Source of the DNA: an uncultured Methanobrevibacter sp.
GTDB lineage: Archaea; Methanobacteriota; Methanobacteria; Methanobacteriales; Methanobacteriaceae
NCBI GenBank assembly: GCA_902777885.1
Contig: CACYVR010000001.1
Location: 1-60,297, forward strand
Length of the DNA: 60,297 nt
Direction: 5' to 3'
Shown here: positions 15,248-22,627 of the stretch, piece after piece
Position numbering within the stretch: the first letter of the stretch is position 1
Layout of the letters: each line of letters begins with the position of its first letter
Program-made: the position numbers and the translations under genes
The notes under the pieces: model-generated
What the model was told of the DNA's origin: nothing
Seen by the model: only the letters and a program-made list of their open reading frames with translations
The model's database searches: none

Positions 15248-15435
15248 CATTGAAAGACCGTTCGGCTCTTTGTATTCATTACCGCACGGAAAAGGATTGT
15301 GCACTTGGCAAAGAGGGGACATTGTGGCACGCTTGTGTACACTGTCAGCGATATGAGCCCACGCGCGGCAGAGACCCGATCCGCAAAAACCTTAAACGCA
15401 AGAAGTTGGAAGACGCAAGAAAGAGAGATGACTAA
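15244..15435 (+). CDS. small zinc-binding protein
   Basis: 63 residues from GTG 15244 (a TTG at 15250 is an equally possible start given AAGGGGG upstream). Cysteine and histidine pattern C-x-H...C...H-x-C-x2-C within the first 35 residues suggests one zinc site, followed by a very basic helix (RKNLKRKKLEDARKR). A nucleic-acid-binding role is likely. Confidence 0.6.
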   Translation: MTLKDRSALCIHYRTEKDCALGKEGTLWHACVHCQRYEPTRGRDPIRKNLKRKKLEDARKRDD

Positions 15436-15465
15436 AGAGTGGCAAAAAAGCCACTCTTTATTTTT
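15433..15465 (+). terminator. terminator fused to the next promoter
   Basis: TAAAGAGTGGC and GCCACTCTTTA form an 11-bp stem followed by TTTTTAT. The TTTATT at its edge is also the -35 of the following promoter. Confidence 0.85.
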
Positions 15466-15485
15466 ATAAAAAAATTTGTTATAAT
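15457..15485 (+). promoter_or_regulatory. promoter fused to terminator
   Basis: TTTATT (from the terminator), 17 bp, TATAATATATATAGAAAGTT. Confidence 0.75.
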
Positions 15486-15521
15486 ATATATAGAAAGTTA
15501 AAAAGAAAGGGGATTCTGAGG

Positions 15522-16385
15522 ATGGTGAAACTTTCAGAGAAGGATAAGAAAACACTTATTTCTATCTTTGAACCCTCTAAGTATAGTATTTCTACTAAAT
15601 ATGACATCAATCAAGATAATTATAATGATTTTATTCAGTTTTACGCTGATGAAGTTGAAAAAGAGGACTACGGCATAAGCAAGGCGGTATTTTTTCCAAC
15701 GGCTTTTCCCAATGTAGTTGTAAAAATTCCCTTTACCGCAGGTCCGGAAGAAGAATATTGGTATTCAAACAGTAGTTATTCTACCACTGATATGACAGGA
15801 AAGACAGTTCATCGTACTTATTATAGCTGTGAAATGTGTAGTGATCGTTTTGATTCTGCGTGGGAAAGTATTCCAGACAATATTGGTGTAGAATTGAATG
15901 ACGATTGGAATTACTGTGAAGTAGAAGAAATTCTTTTTAACGAAGCTATAAAATATGGCGTTGATAAGTTTTTTGCACAAACCATTTGCATTGGGTATAT
16001 TGAAGATTATCCTATCTATGTACAAGAAAGAGGTAGGGTATATGACCAGAGAGACGAGCGCCCGCTTTTAGAAGAGGAAAAAATAATAGGGCAGCGCGAG
16101 TTTAATGAAAAATACGATGCTGAAACAGCAGCTCATTTTTATCAAGAACTTGTAGATATTTATGAGGAATATTGCAAGCAAAACAAACTTTATTGTCATA
16201 AATATTCTTTAAAAGACTTGCCAGATAAGTGGGCAGTAGATTTCTATCTCTATTGGGGAATAGAAAATCTACATAAACTTCTTAATTTTCTTGACGAGTA
16301 TTGTATTGATGATTTACACTGTGAAAATGTTGGTTATATCAATCATATTCCTGTAATTATTGATTATTCTTCATTTCATTCCTAA
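15522..16385 (+). CDS. protein-kinase-fold phosphotransferase
   Basis: 287 residues. Hallmarks of a kinase fold: VVVKIPF with the ATP-binding lysine at K68; an acidic helix after it (EVEEILFNEA); hinge-like PIYVQERGR; and catalytic loop DDLHCENVGY near residues 263-272 (D264-L-H266, N269), followed by metal-binding IIDYS (D281). This is the D-L-H-x2-N / D-Y-S arrangement of aminoglycoside- or lipopolysaccharide-type kinases. It may phosphorylate a host protein or small molecule. It has its own promoter. Substrate unknown. Confidence 0.7.
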   Translation: MVKLSEKDKKTLISIFEPSKYSISTKYDINQDNYNDFIQFYADEVEKEDYGISKAVFFPTAFPNVVVKIPFTAGPEEEYWYSNSSYSTTDMTGKTVHRTYYSCEMCSDRFDSAWESIPDNIGVELNDDWNYCEVEEILFNEAIKYGVDKFFAQTICIGYIEDYPIYVQERGRVYDQRDERPLLEEEKIIGQREFNEKYDAETAAHFYQELVDIYEEYCKQNKLYCHKYSLKDLPDKWAVDFYLYWGIENLHKLLNFLDEYCIDDLHCENVGYINHIPVIIDYSSFHS

Positions 16386-16414
16386 TTGAAAATTTTCAAA
16401 ATTTATTATATAAT
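16386..16414 (+). promoter_or_regulatory. family promoter
   Basis: TTGAAA, 17 bp, TATAATATATATAGAAAGTG, immediately after the kinase-like gene. Confidence 0.9.
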
Positions 16415-16488
16415 ATATATAGAAAGTGAAGGAAAAATAAAAGTATAGCGTAGAAGTTAGTTGGACGCACAAACCCAGCGGTGTGTCT

Positions 16489-16692
16489 ATGGACGATGTT
16501 CTTTATTTTGATTGCGATGAAAATGAAAAACTTGATATTGTAGATGCGCTATGTTATCATTGGTATGTCAATACAGTGACAGAAGTCGTTTGTGAACTTT
16601 ATCGTGAGTTTCAAATAGAAATGGATGACATTAGCCTCGATGATTACCTTGCTGATTATTTTGAAAATTGTGACTATATATATTCTTTCTAA
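16489..16692 (+). CDS. small acidic protein with an uncertain or lost start
   Basis: 67 residues from ATG 16489, or 2 codons more from GTG 16483. Neither has a ribosome site. The frame is open and protein-like back to 16441 (KYSVEVSWTHKPSG), right where GAAGGA would place a start, but no ATG, GTG or TTG exists there. Either the original start codon has mutated or translation begins at an unusual codon. The body is strongly acidic (DISLDDYLADYFENCDY). Function unknown. Confidence 0.5.
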   Translation: MDDVLYFDCDENEKLDIVDALCYHWYVNTVTEVVCELYREFQIEMDDISLDDYLADYFENCDYIYSF

Positions 16693-16713
16693 ACAAGCTA
16701 AAACAATTGCTTC

Positions 16714-16742
16714 TTGAAAATTATAAAAAAATTTGTTATAAT
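16714..16742 (+). promoter_or_regulatory. family promoter
   Basis: TTGAAA, 17 bp, TATAATATATATATAGAAAGTTAAG. Confidence 0.9.
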
Positions 16743-16778
16743 ATATATATAGAAAGTTAAGAAAGGGGTATCAATTTT

Positions 16779-17045
16779 ATGGATTGCAGACTTGAAAATA
16801 TGACAGCGGAGGAAATCTTCTGCGCAGAAGCAGGCATTACATCGGAGGAAGAGTATGATGCGTATATAGATGCGATGTGCGCAGAGCAAACAGCAAATCA
16901 GCCCGAAGTAGAGAGTTATACATCCATAGAGCAAGCACTTGATGAGATGTATCAGGATTATCTTGCAAGCGAATATTTAGGACGTATTGATACTGTTGAC
17001 TATGGCAAGTATGATGTCGCCGGTTGGGACATCTATAATTATTGA
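16779..17045 (+). CDS. acidic protein of unknown function
   Basis: 88 residues, very acidic and helical (TAEEIFCAEAGITSEEEYDAY). GAAAGGGG precedes the ATG. Such small acidic phage proteins often mimic DNA or inhibit host factors, but nothing here proves that. It is followed closely by another small gene. Confidence 0.6.
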   Translation: MDCRLENMTAEEIFCAEAGITSEEEYDAYIDAMCAEQTANQPEVESYTSIEQALDEMYQDYLASEYLGRIDTVDYGKYDVAGWDIYNY

Positions 17046-17061
17046 TAAGGGGGGACTTTCT

Positions 17062-17286
17062 ATGTATAGTGCATTCGATTTTATGAGGTTTGAGAATTTC
17101 GGGTGGATGGACTCTCCCGAAGACCATAAGGCAAAAGTTGAAGCCGTTCACGATGATATGCAACATTTTTCAAATGCAAAATCAGCGTTAATGCTGGATG
17201 AATTTCTTCATTATCATAACCTCGTATATGACACCCTTACAGATGATGAACTTCACTATATTATGGGTGATAGCGACACCAAGTAG
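17062..17286 (+). CDS. small protein of unknown function
   Basis: 74 residues from ATG 17062, selected for the AAGGGGGG site. It starts MYSAFDFMRF and has helical segments with histidines (DEFLHYHNLVYDTL). Cotranscribed with the preceding gene. Family unknown. Confidence 0.6.
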   Translation: MYSAFDFMRFENFGWMDSPEDHKAKVEAVHDDMQHFSNAKSALMLDEFLHYHNLVYDTLTDDELHYIMGDSDTK

Positions 17287-17312
17287 ACTTTTATAAAAAA
17301 TTTTGATATAAT
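17284..17312 (+). promoter_or_regulatory. family promoter with weak -35
   Basis: TAGACT, 17 bp (ending AAATTTTGA), TATAAT. Confidence 0.65.
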
Positions 17313-17379
17313 TATTATAGAAAAACAAAAGAAAACAACAAACAAAAAAATTTTTTAAAAGAAAAAGGAGCATATGATT

Positions 17380-17760
17380 ATGGCTGATAAGATGACAAAG
17401 AGAGATTATTTCGAGATGCTTAAGGGTTTCATTCCCGCAGATGCAGAGAGAGCAGCAGAGCTTGTTGAGTTCATAGACAAGCAGATCGAGCAGCTTGATG
17501 CAAAGGCAGCAAAGGCAAGAGAGAGAGCTGCAGAGCGTAAGGCAGAGGGCGACGAGCTTCGCGCAATGGTTGCTGCAGCAGTAACTGATGAGTTCCAGAC
17601 AATCGACCAGATTATGACTGTTATGGAGCTTGATGACCCTGATGTAACAAGAGCCAAGATTACTGCAAGACTTGGTCAGCTTGTTAAGGCTGGTGAGGTA
17701 ATGAAGGTAGCTATGACTGTAGATAAGAGACGTGTAATGCACTACAAGCTTGTAGATTAA
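17380..17760 (+). CDS. winged-helix protein, probably abundant
   Basis: 126 residues from ATG 17380 (AAAAAGGAG at good spacing; the ATG two codons earlier is too close). An alanine/lysine-rich helix at about 25-65 precedes a winged-helix-like domain at about 65-125 (ITARLGQLVKAGEVMKVAM...MHYKLVD). It is a paralogue of 1379-1741. Codon choice is uniform and GC-richer than neighbours, as in highly expressed genes. Its own promoter and terminator make it a single-gene unit. Likely a DNA-coating or regulatory protein. Confidence 0.7.
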   Translation: MADKMTKRDYFEMLKGFIPADAERAAELVEFIDKQIEQLDAKAAKARERAAERKAEGDELRAMVAAAVTDEFQTIDQIMTVMELDDPDVTRAKITARLGQLVKAGEVMKVAMTVDKRRVMHYKLVD

Positions 17761-17775
17761 GTTGCACTTAAACAC

Positions 17776-17816
17776 GAGCCAATTAGGGGCGGCAATTGCC
17801 GTCCCATTTTGGCTTA
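17776..17816 (+). terminator. nested hairpin terminator
   Basis: GAGCCAA/TTGGCTT encloses CGGCAATTGCCG flanked by GGG/CCC, followed by CATTTTGG. It ends the winged-helix transcript. Confidence 0.65.
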
Positions 17817-17839
17817 TCTAAATAAAAGGAGTAAATCAA

Positions 17840-18658
17840 ATGAAATATTGTATGGATTTTGTTTTGGGCGGTGATTATATAAAAGATGTTGACGAATTAA
17901 TAATTTTGACATCTGAAAATCATAACTATGGCGAGTTCATCAAAAAGCGCCCAAATCAGAGAATTATTATAAAAGTGATAGAAGAAAATGATTTATTAGA
18001 GGGAAGAAAATTGTATAAGGTTTTCCTTGCGCTTAAGCAAGAGTTAGGTCTAACAAACTTCGCAATTCAACTTCCGCAAGCTTGCGAGCAAGAGCAATAT
18101 ATAAAACCGTTAAAAGATGCGGGAATTGATTATTTCTTTTTTAATTTAGCTAATTCTTGGCTTAAATTAAGATATTTAATTCAACTTGGTGTGTCTGATG
18201 TATATATTACAGAAGCTCTTGGTTTTGATCTTGAGCGTGCGGGAGAATTTGCACACAAAAATGAGGTTAAAGTCCGTACTTATCCTAATGTTGCACAAGA
18301 AGAATTGCCTTTATATGACATTTATTCATTTTTTATAAGACCGGAAGATATAGAAACATATGAACCATATGTTGATGTATGTGAATTCTTTTGGAAAGCA
18401 AAAGTAAGTGAACAGTCAGTTTATTATAAGATATATGCAATAGATAAGAAATGGTTTGGCGAATTGCAGGAAATTATTCTCGGTCTTAAACAACCTATTG
18501 ACAGTCGCTATATTATAAAGCAATTTGCGGAAACAAGACGTCATTGTCGCCAGCGCTGCCTTTCCGGAGGTGCCTGCCGCATATGTGACAGGGTTTTGGA
18601 CTTGGCGAAAACACTCAAGAAAGCGGGATTAATAATTGATAATTCTAAAAAAATTTGA
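17840..18658 (+). CDS. peptidase U32-like TIM-barrel protein with cysteine cluster
   Basis: 272 residues. The layout (short strands such as NFAIQLPQ, DYFFFNLAN, VSDVYITEALGF, KVRTYPNVAQ, each followed by a helix) fits a TIM barrel of the U32 family, whose members act in RNA hydroxylation or quinone pathways. A C-terminal cysteine cluster C-x3-C-x6-C-x2-C at about 237-251 could hold an iron-sulphur centre or zinc. RBS AAAAGGAG. The family call rests on the pattern only; function is open, tRNA or rRNA modification being one option. Confidence 0.45.
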   Translation: MKYCMDFVLGGDYIKDVDELIILTSENHNYGEFIKKRPNQRIIIKVIEENDLLEGRKLYKVFLALKQELGLTNFAIQLPQACEQEQYIKPLKDAGIDYFFFNLANSWLKLRYLIQLGVSDVYITEALGFDLERAGEFAHKNEVKVRTYPNVAQEELPLYDIYSFFIRPEDIETYEPYVDVCEFFWKAKVSEQSVYYKIYAIDKKWFGELQEIILGLKQPIDSRYIIKQFAETRRHCRQRCLSGGACRICDRVLDLAKTLKKAGLIIDNSKKI

Positions 18659-18664
18659 TATAAT
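18636..18664 (+). promoter_or_regulatory. family promoter within a gene end
   Basis: TTGATA, 17 bp, TATAAT. The -35 and spacer lie in the last codons of the U32-like gene. Confidence 0.8.
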
Positions 18665-18698
18665 TATTATAGAAAGTTAAGAGAAAGGGGTTCTCATA

Positions 18699-18935
18699 GT
18701 GTATTTCTATAAGTATCGAGTTATATTTTATGACGAAGCAGATAGACGTAATCATGTCGTAACAGGTCTTGTACCTGAAGGTACTTTTGAGGAAGCAATG
18801 AAAGCTATATCAAGATATTATGGGGAACAAGACATATTATCGGTGCTGTTTGAGATTGCTATGTCAAAAACAGGTGACGCGGCAGAAGACGTATATGAGA
18901 TGACCGATGAAAAAGCTACGAGGGGAGAAGAATAA
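18699..18935 (+). CDS. small protein of unknown function
   Basis: 78 residues from GTG 18699 with GAAAGGGG upstream. It starts YFYKYRVIFYDEADRRNHVV, beta-rich, then an acidic helix. The TAA overlaps the next ATG (TAATG), so the two are coupled. Family unknown. Confidence 0.65.
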   Translation: MYFYKYRVIFYDEADRRNHVVTGLVPEGTFEEAMKAISRYYGEQDILSVLFEIAMSKTGDAAEDVYEMTDEKATRGEE

Positions 18936-19222
18936 TGGCAGCACGTGGACAGGCAGCAAAAGGTGAAGTTATGAAGAAGCTACAGGAAGTTTTTCCTAAT
19001 AGCTTCATTGTTGACAAAGTTTTGCGTATTCCCATGGTGGAAGACGGTCAAACTGTTGAAATAAAGGTGGCATTGACTGCCGCAAAAGACGTCATAGGTG
19101 GCACTCCCGTACCGGTGGAGACAGCCGCAACAGTTGGCAGAGAAGTTAGCGGTGCTCCAACAGCAGAAGAGAGAGCAAGAGTAGAGAGTATGATTCGTGC
19201 TCTTGGTGGACGAATTAAGTAA
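18935..19222 (+). CDS. conserved-looking phage protein of unknown function
   Basis: 95 residues. The opening (AARGQAAKGEVMKKLQEVFP, then a segment containing RIPMVEDGQ and VEIKVALTAAKD) has the look of a widespread small phage protein with a helix followed by a beta hairpin; the C-terminal part is a low-complexity linker and a helix (ERARVESMIRALGGRIK). Coupled to the preceding gene. No function can be given. Confidence 0.6.
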   Translation: MAARGQAAKGEVMKKLQEVFPNSFIVDKVLRIPMVEDGQTVEIKVALTAAKDVIGGTPVPVETAATVGREVSGAPTAEERARVESMIRALGGRIK

Positions 19223-19243
19223 TATAATATAGGGGGTGACTTT

Positions 19244-19537
19244 ATGAGTCGGTCTTATCGCAAACACCCAATGATGAGGGTAGAAAAAAGAAGCTATAAT
19301 CATAAAGAAATGAATAGAAACTTTAGGCGAACAAGCATAGAGGACACCCCCGCAAACGGCAATGCTTATAAAAAGTATGGACGTATCAATAATAACTGGG
19401 ATTGGAAACCTTTTTATTATTCTAAAAAAGATGCCGCAAGAGAATGGAGAAGAAGAGAGCGGGAGTGGCGCAATTATGAGCGCTACACTTTCGAAGAATA
19501 TCTCCAGAAATGGGAAAAATGGTGTCATAGAAAGTGA
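19244..19537 (+). CDS. very basic aromatic protein
   Basis: 97 residues, extremely rich in arginine, lysine, tyrosine and tryptophan (MSRSYRKHPMMRVEKRSYNH, AAREWRRREREWRNYERY). Strongly suggests RNA or DNA binding. GGGGGTGA precedes the ATG. No family recognised. Confidence 0.6.
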   Translation: MSRSYRKHPMMRVEKRSYNHKEMNRNFRRTSIEDTPANGNAYKKYGRINNNWDWKPFYYSKKDAAREWRRREREWRNYERYTFEEYLQKWEKWCHRK

Positions 19538-19544
19538 GGTTCTT

Positions 19545-19841
19545 ATGGCAAAAACAATTCTCAAATTAGTAGAGTGGCAGGATACTTGTGTGGGAACTTG
19601 GCATTGTAATGATACATCGCAAGGGTTTAAATCTGCCGCGTGGTGGATTGTCCCGCGCATGTTAGGCATGGAACTTGATGCTTTTGTTAAGATGCTTATC
19701 GAAGATTATCGTGCGGAAGTATCTTATTATCCTCAAAATGATGTTTTACTTTATCAGTGGCGAAATCAAGCAGATATGCGCAAGTATAAAAATCGTATGA
19801 ACGCTATTGCCAGAGAGAAACAGTTTTATGTTGGTGAATAA
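19545..19841 (+). CDS. unknown protein
   Basis: 98 residues from ATG 19545, chosen for the AGTGAGG site; a longer frame from 19362 lies inside the preceding gene. Tryptophan-rich N-terminus (LVEWQDTCVGTWHCNDTSQG), helical C-terminus (QADMRKYKNRMNAIAREK). Last gene before a promoter. Family unknown. Confidence 0.6.
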   Translation: MAKTILKLVEWQDTCVGTWHCNDTSQGFKSAAWWIVPRMLGMELDAFVKMLIEDYRAEVSYYPQNDVLLYQWRNQADMRKYKNRMNAIAREKQFYVGE

Positions 19842-19844
19842 AAA

Positions 19845-19873
19845 TTGAAAATTATCAAAATTTTTGATATAAT
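19845..19873 (+). promoter_or_regulatory. family promoter with internal dyad
   Basis: TTGAAA, 17 bp, TATAATATATATAC. The spacer contains the inverted repeat TATCAAAA-T-TTTTGATA. Confidence 0.9.
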
Positions 19874-19909
19874 ATATATACAATAAAAAAAAAGAAAAGA
19901 GGAATATAA

Positions 19910-20101
19910 ATGTGTGAAGACCAAGAAGAGTATATACATAGTAAATTATGTTTTTATGGAATTTATGCCATTTATACCGCTCTACAAGAAAAAAATAAGC
20001 TTATAGAACCACAGAAGTCTAAAAATGACGTTTGTTATATCTTTAAAAATGGCTCTAAACTTGATATTTTTTCAACAGGAATTGGTCATAAAATTTTATG
20101 A
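19910..20101 (+). CDS. small protein of unknown function
   Basis: 63 residues starting MCEDQEEYIHSK with AGAGGAA upstream. It is the intact relative of the start-less frame at 20176-20319: both open with (E/K)DQE-(E/G)Y and contain an IYAIYTALQEK / VYTTYAALQEE helix. Function unknown. Confidence 0.6.
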   Translation: MCEDQEEYIHSKLCFYGIYAIYTALQEKNKLIEPQKSKNDVCYIFKNGSKLDIFSTGIGHKIL

Positions 20102-20122
20102 TTGCGAACAGACTGTTTTTTA

Positions 20123-20151
20123 TTGAAAATTATCAAAAATTTTGATATAAT
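20123..20151 (+). promoter_or_regulatory. family promoter
   Basis: TTGAAA, 17 bp with TATCAAAAATTTTGATA dyad, TATAAT. Confidence 0.9.
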
Positions 20152-20175
20152 AAAAAAAAGAAATAAGGGATAAAA

Positions 20176-20319
20176 ATAGGTAAAGACCAAGAAGGCTATG
20201 TATGGGTTCTTTTTACCAGATGTGGTGAAAAGGTATCGGTTCATAGTGTTTATACTACATATGCAGCTCTTCAAGAAGAAATAGATTTTATTGAATGCCA
20301 AAATTATTGGTGGCTCTGA
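20176..20319 (+). pseudogene. paralogue of 19910-20101 whose start codon is ATA
   Basis: A 47-codon frame (GKDQEGYVWVLFTRCGEKV ... NYWWL) sits 25 bases after a family promoter and behind AAGGGA, exactly where a gene should start, but its first codon is ATA rather than ATG. It aligns in layout with the preceding gene. Either it was inactivated by a start mutation or it uses a rare start. Confidence 0.5.
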
Positions 20320-20349
20320 GGTCTATGATTATGAGCAAGTTCCTCTTTT

Positions 20350-20378
20350 TTGAAAACTTTCAAAATTTTTGGTATAAT
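20350..20378 (+). promoter_or_regulatory. family promoter before the tRNA array
   Basis: TTGAAA, 17 bp, TATAATATATATAATG. A 22-codon ATG frame (MKFESFSISTTPALDRQI..) begins at 20386, at or next to the expected +1, without a ribosome site. The transcript runs into the first tRNA at 20476. Confidence 0.85.
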
Positions 20379-20475
20379 ATATATAATGAAGTTTGAAAGT
20401 TTTTCAATTTCTACAACCCCCGCTTTAGACAGGCAAATATGGTGTAAAATTTAACAGCACAGTCTTGTTATATAT

Positions 20476-20553
20476 GGATTGTTGATTGCAATTGGCAGAC
20501 ATCTCATACTCAAAATATGAGTTTTCTGGGTTCGAATCCCAGACAATCTACCA
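20476..20553 (+). tRNA. tRNA-Leu(CAA) with short variable loop
   Basis: Acceptor GGATTGT/ACAATCT, anticodon arm TCATA-CTCAAAA-TATGA, T-arm CTGGG-TTCGAAT-CCCAG, discriminator A and encoded CCA. The variable region is only 5 bases although bacterial leucine tRNAs normally have a long arm. Confidence 0.8.
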
Positions 20554-20625
20554 TTGACGGGGCAGTTATGACAAACGTGGTCTATGTGAAATATTGGAAT
20601 AAACATCTGCCCACGTTTGAAATAT

Positions 20626-20699
20626 GCGGGATTAGGCAAATTGGCAAAGCCGCTTGTCTTAGAAACAAGTGTTTAACAGTTCAAATCTGTTATCCCGTA
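20626..20699 (+). tRNA. tRNA-Leu(TAG) with short variable loop
   Basis: Acceptor GCGGGAT/ATCCCGT, D-stem GGC/GCC, anticodon arm CTTGT-CTTAGAA-ACAAG, T-arm AACAG-TTCAAAT-CTGTT, discriminator A. No CCA is encoded. Short variable loop, as in the previous gene. Confidence 0.8.
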
Positions 20700-20729
20700 C
20701 TTTTAAAGGCTATAGCAAAAATGCTTAAT

Positions 20730-20758
20730 TTGAAAAAATTAAAAATTTTTGTTATAAT
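20730..20758 (+). promoter_or_regulatory. family promoter between tRNA-Leu(TAG) and the GIY-YIG gene
   Basis: TTGAAA, 17 bp, TATAATATATATAGAAAGTTAAG. The leader forms AGAAAGTT/AACTTTCT, then a long AATCATCATC/GATGATGATT stem at about 20791-20866 followed by TTTTTG, which would terminate or attenuate. A start-less frame ending FAPIKTDDDF crosses it. Confidence 0.85.
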
Positions 20759-20967
20759 ATATATAGAAAGTTAAGAAAAAACTTTCTAAATCATCATCGA
20801 CATTTATACAAGCAAAGACTTTTAAATCAGGGACATTTGCGCCAATAAAGACTGATGATGATTTTTGAAAATTAAGAAAGAGGAAGCGAAAGGTTTGGCC
20901 GCCTATGCGAGATAAGAGTGCTCCTATCACTCAGCTCTTAAAAATATTTCAATAGGAGTGAAATTAT

Positions 20968-21876
20968 ATGGAAAGAATTTGTGGAATTTATAAAATAACA
21001 AATAAAATCAATGGTCATAGCTATATCGGTCAGAGTGTAAATATATATGAGAGATGGCATAGCCATAAGTATGCTGATTGTAAACCATCTGCTATACACT
21101 TTGCTATTAAAAAGTATGGGTTGGAAAATTTTAATTTTGAAATCTTAGAGAGATGTTCCAGAGAACAGCTCAACGAGAGAGAGATTTACTGGATAGAATA
21201 TTACAACACCTATAAAGACGGATATAATTTAACCATTGGTGGTTCAGCTCCCATACTTTATGATTATAAAGAAATTTATGAATTATGGATAAGTGGTCTA
21301 TCTTGCAAAGAAATCCAAAACAAGCTGAAATGTGGCGATGGAGTTATTACTCAAGCATTGAGATATTATAATATTTCTGAGAAAGAAGTAAGAGCAAGAA
21401 TAGTAAACAATAAACCTATTGTTGCAATAGACGTTTTAACTCATAAGCCTTTAAAGGTATTTTCTTCAATTCGGAAAGCAAAATTATTTTTCGACAATAA
21501 TTTATTGCAAGAGGGCGCACTGGCAAGGAATATTAAAAAAGGTTTTAGATGGAAAGGGTACATTTGGGAATATTTAAATAAGAATAATTCTCCCAAAGAA
21601 AATTTATCAAATGAAGAATTTTTAAAATATCAACAAAGTCCTTTAAAAACTTATACACAAGAGCAAAAAGAACAATTTTCTTTATTAAACAGAAAAGTTG
21701 AAAGACCAACAAGAGAAGAATTAAAAAATAAAATAAGAGCTTTACCTTTTGTTCAAATAGGTAAATTATATGGTGTTACTGATAACACTATAAGAAAATG
21801 GTGTGATTATTATAACTTACCCCGCCGAGTAAAAGACATAAAACAATATGCTGATGAGGAGTGGGATAAATTGTAA
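20968..21876 (+). CDS. GIY-YIG homing endonuclease
   Basis: 302 residues. The catalytic domain is at 1-95: G6-I-Y8, then Y19-I-G21, R29 and a glutamate in the LNEREIYWIEYY helix, all as in GIY-YIG nucleases. A NUMOD-like DNA-binding module follows (IYELWISGLSCKEIQNKLK, PIVAIDVLTHKPLKVFSSI), then a C-terminal helix-turn-helix (IGKLYGVTDNTIRKWCDYY). It is free-standing inside the tRNA array, between two tRNA-Leu genes. RBS AATAGGAGTG. A group I intron is not visible around it. Likely spreads by cutting tRNA-cluster alleles. Confidence 0.9.
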   Translation: MERICGIYKITNKINGHSYIGQSVNIYERWHSHKYADCKPSAIHFAIKKYGLENFNFEILERCSREQLNEREIYWIEYYNTYKDGYNLTIGGSAPILYDYKEIYELWISGLSCKEIQNKLKCGDGVITQALRYYNISEKEVRARIVNNKPIVAIDVLTHKPLKVFSSIRKAKLFFDNNLLQEGALARNIKKGFRWKGYIWEYLNKNNSPKENLSNEEFLKYQQSPLKTYTQEQKEQFSLLNRKVERPTREELKNKIRALPFVQIGKLYGVTDNTIRKWCDYYNLPRRVKDIKQYADEEWDKL

Positions 21877-21885
21877 TAGGTATAT

Positions 21886-21974
21886 GGAGGCGTGGTGCAG
21901 CAGGCTGAGACACACTGAACTTAAAATTCAGTACATTAGAAACATCGAGGGTTCGATCCCCTCCGCCTCTACCA
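21886..21974 (+). tRNA. tRNA-Leu(TAA)
   Basis: Acceptor GGAGGCG/CGCCTCT, anticodon arm CTGAA-CTTAAAA-TTCAG, long variable arm as expected for leucine, T-arm GAGGG-TTCGATC-CCCTC, discriminator A and encoded CCA. Structurally normal, unlike the two leucine tRNAs upstream. Confidence 0.9.
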
Positions 21975-22194
21975 GCTATCGTTTGGTACCCGATATAAAA
22001 GTATGTGTACTGGGCTAACCAATGAACCCGCGCTCAAGAAGTTGACGTCATCTTGGCATAAGCAAAGAATGATGAGGGTAATGCAGTGAAACTAAATCGG
22101 CTGTCCTGTTTTCGTATACTTCGCAGATATATAGAAAGTAACTTGGAGTGACTTCCGTCCCAACGAGTGTTGCAACACAACGGAGTAGATATCT
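21975..22194 (+). other. structured spacer in the tRNA array
   Basis: No normal tRNA is found. A CAAGA/TCTTG stem around a loop containing TGACGTCA and a CTTCCGT/ACGGAG stem around TGTTGCAACA are present. The density of stems suggests further degenerate tRNA-like or processing elements. Confidence 0.35.
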
Positions 22195-22280
22195 GGGTGA
22201 GTAAACCGTTAAAGAGACGGGTGAGTCTGTAAAACTCATACCTATGGTTCGAGTGGGAGCGTTACCCTCTTCACCCACCA
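22195..22280 (+). tRNA. tRNA-Tyr(GTA) with altered D- and T-loops
   Basis: Acceptor GGGTGAG/TTCACCC, anticodon arm TGAGT-CTGTAAA-ACTCA, long variable arm (ACC-TAT-GGT) as expected for Tyr, discriminator A and encoded CCA. The T-loop reads AGCGTTA instead of TTCRANT, and the D-loop lacks the GG pair. Confidence 0.75.
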
Positions 22281-22481
22281 ACGGGTTTCGGATTAGATGT
22301 TGACCACGAGTAATGATTGCAAGTTACAAAGGTCTATCACTGAATAAAAAAACTTCGAAAGAAGAACTGCAAGTACTTGACTCCGATATAGCATACCCGT
22401 ACCAGAATAGCGGCATATGTTTGCGGACATATGGGAGATGAAAACCTACTCCATGCCAATAGGAAATGATTGGCACTACAT
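22281..22481 (+). other. spacer with possible tRNA-Ala(TGC)-like arm
   Basis: The stem GTAAT/GTTAC near 22312-22329 carries an 8-base loop containing ATTGCAA, an Ala-type anticodon context. No matching acceptor or T-arm is clear. A TTCGAAAGAA hairpin follows. Confidence 0.3.
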
Positions 22482-22553
22482 GGAGGATTAGTTTAATCAG
22501 TAAAACGCGCGGCTGATAATCGCGTAAAAGAGGAGCATAGCCTCTATCCTCCA
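22482..22553 (+). tRNA. tRNA-Ile(GAT) with altered T-loop
   Basis: Exactly 72 bases: acceptor GGAGGAT/ATCCTCC, D-arm GTTT-AATCAGTA-AAAC, anticodon arm CGCGG-CTGATAA-TCGCG, T-stem AGAGG/CCTCT. The T-loop is AGCATAG, and position 18 of the D-loop is A instead of G, a paired change with the T-loop. No CCA is encoded. Confidence 0.8.
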
Positions 22554-22627
22554 CTTAGGTTATGGCTACTTACCTTAAAAGTATAGAGTTCCGTGGATAA
22601 TCTCCGCCATTAAAATCCATATAATAT

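Noticed and set aside
22048-22554. Minus-strand frames in the tRNA region
   Set aside because: They are complements of tRNA-Tyr and tRNA-Ile, a well-known source of false genes, with no ribosome sites.
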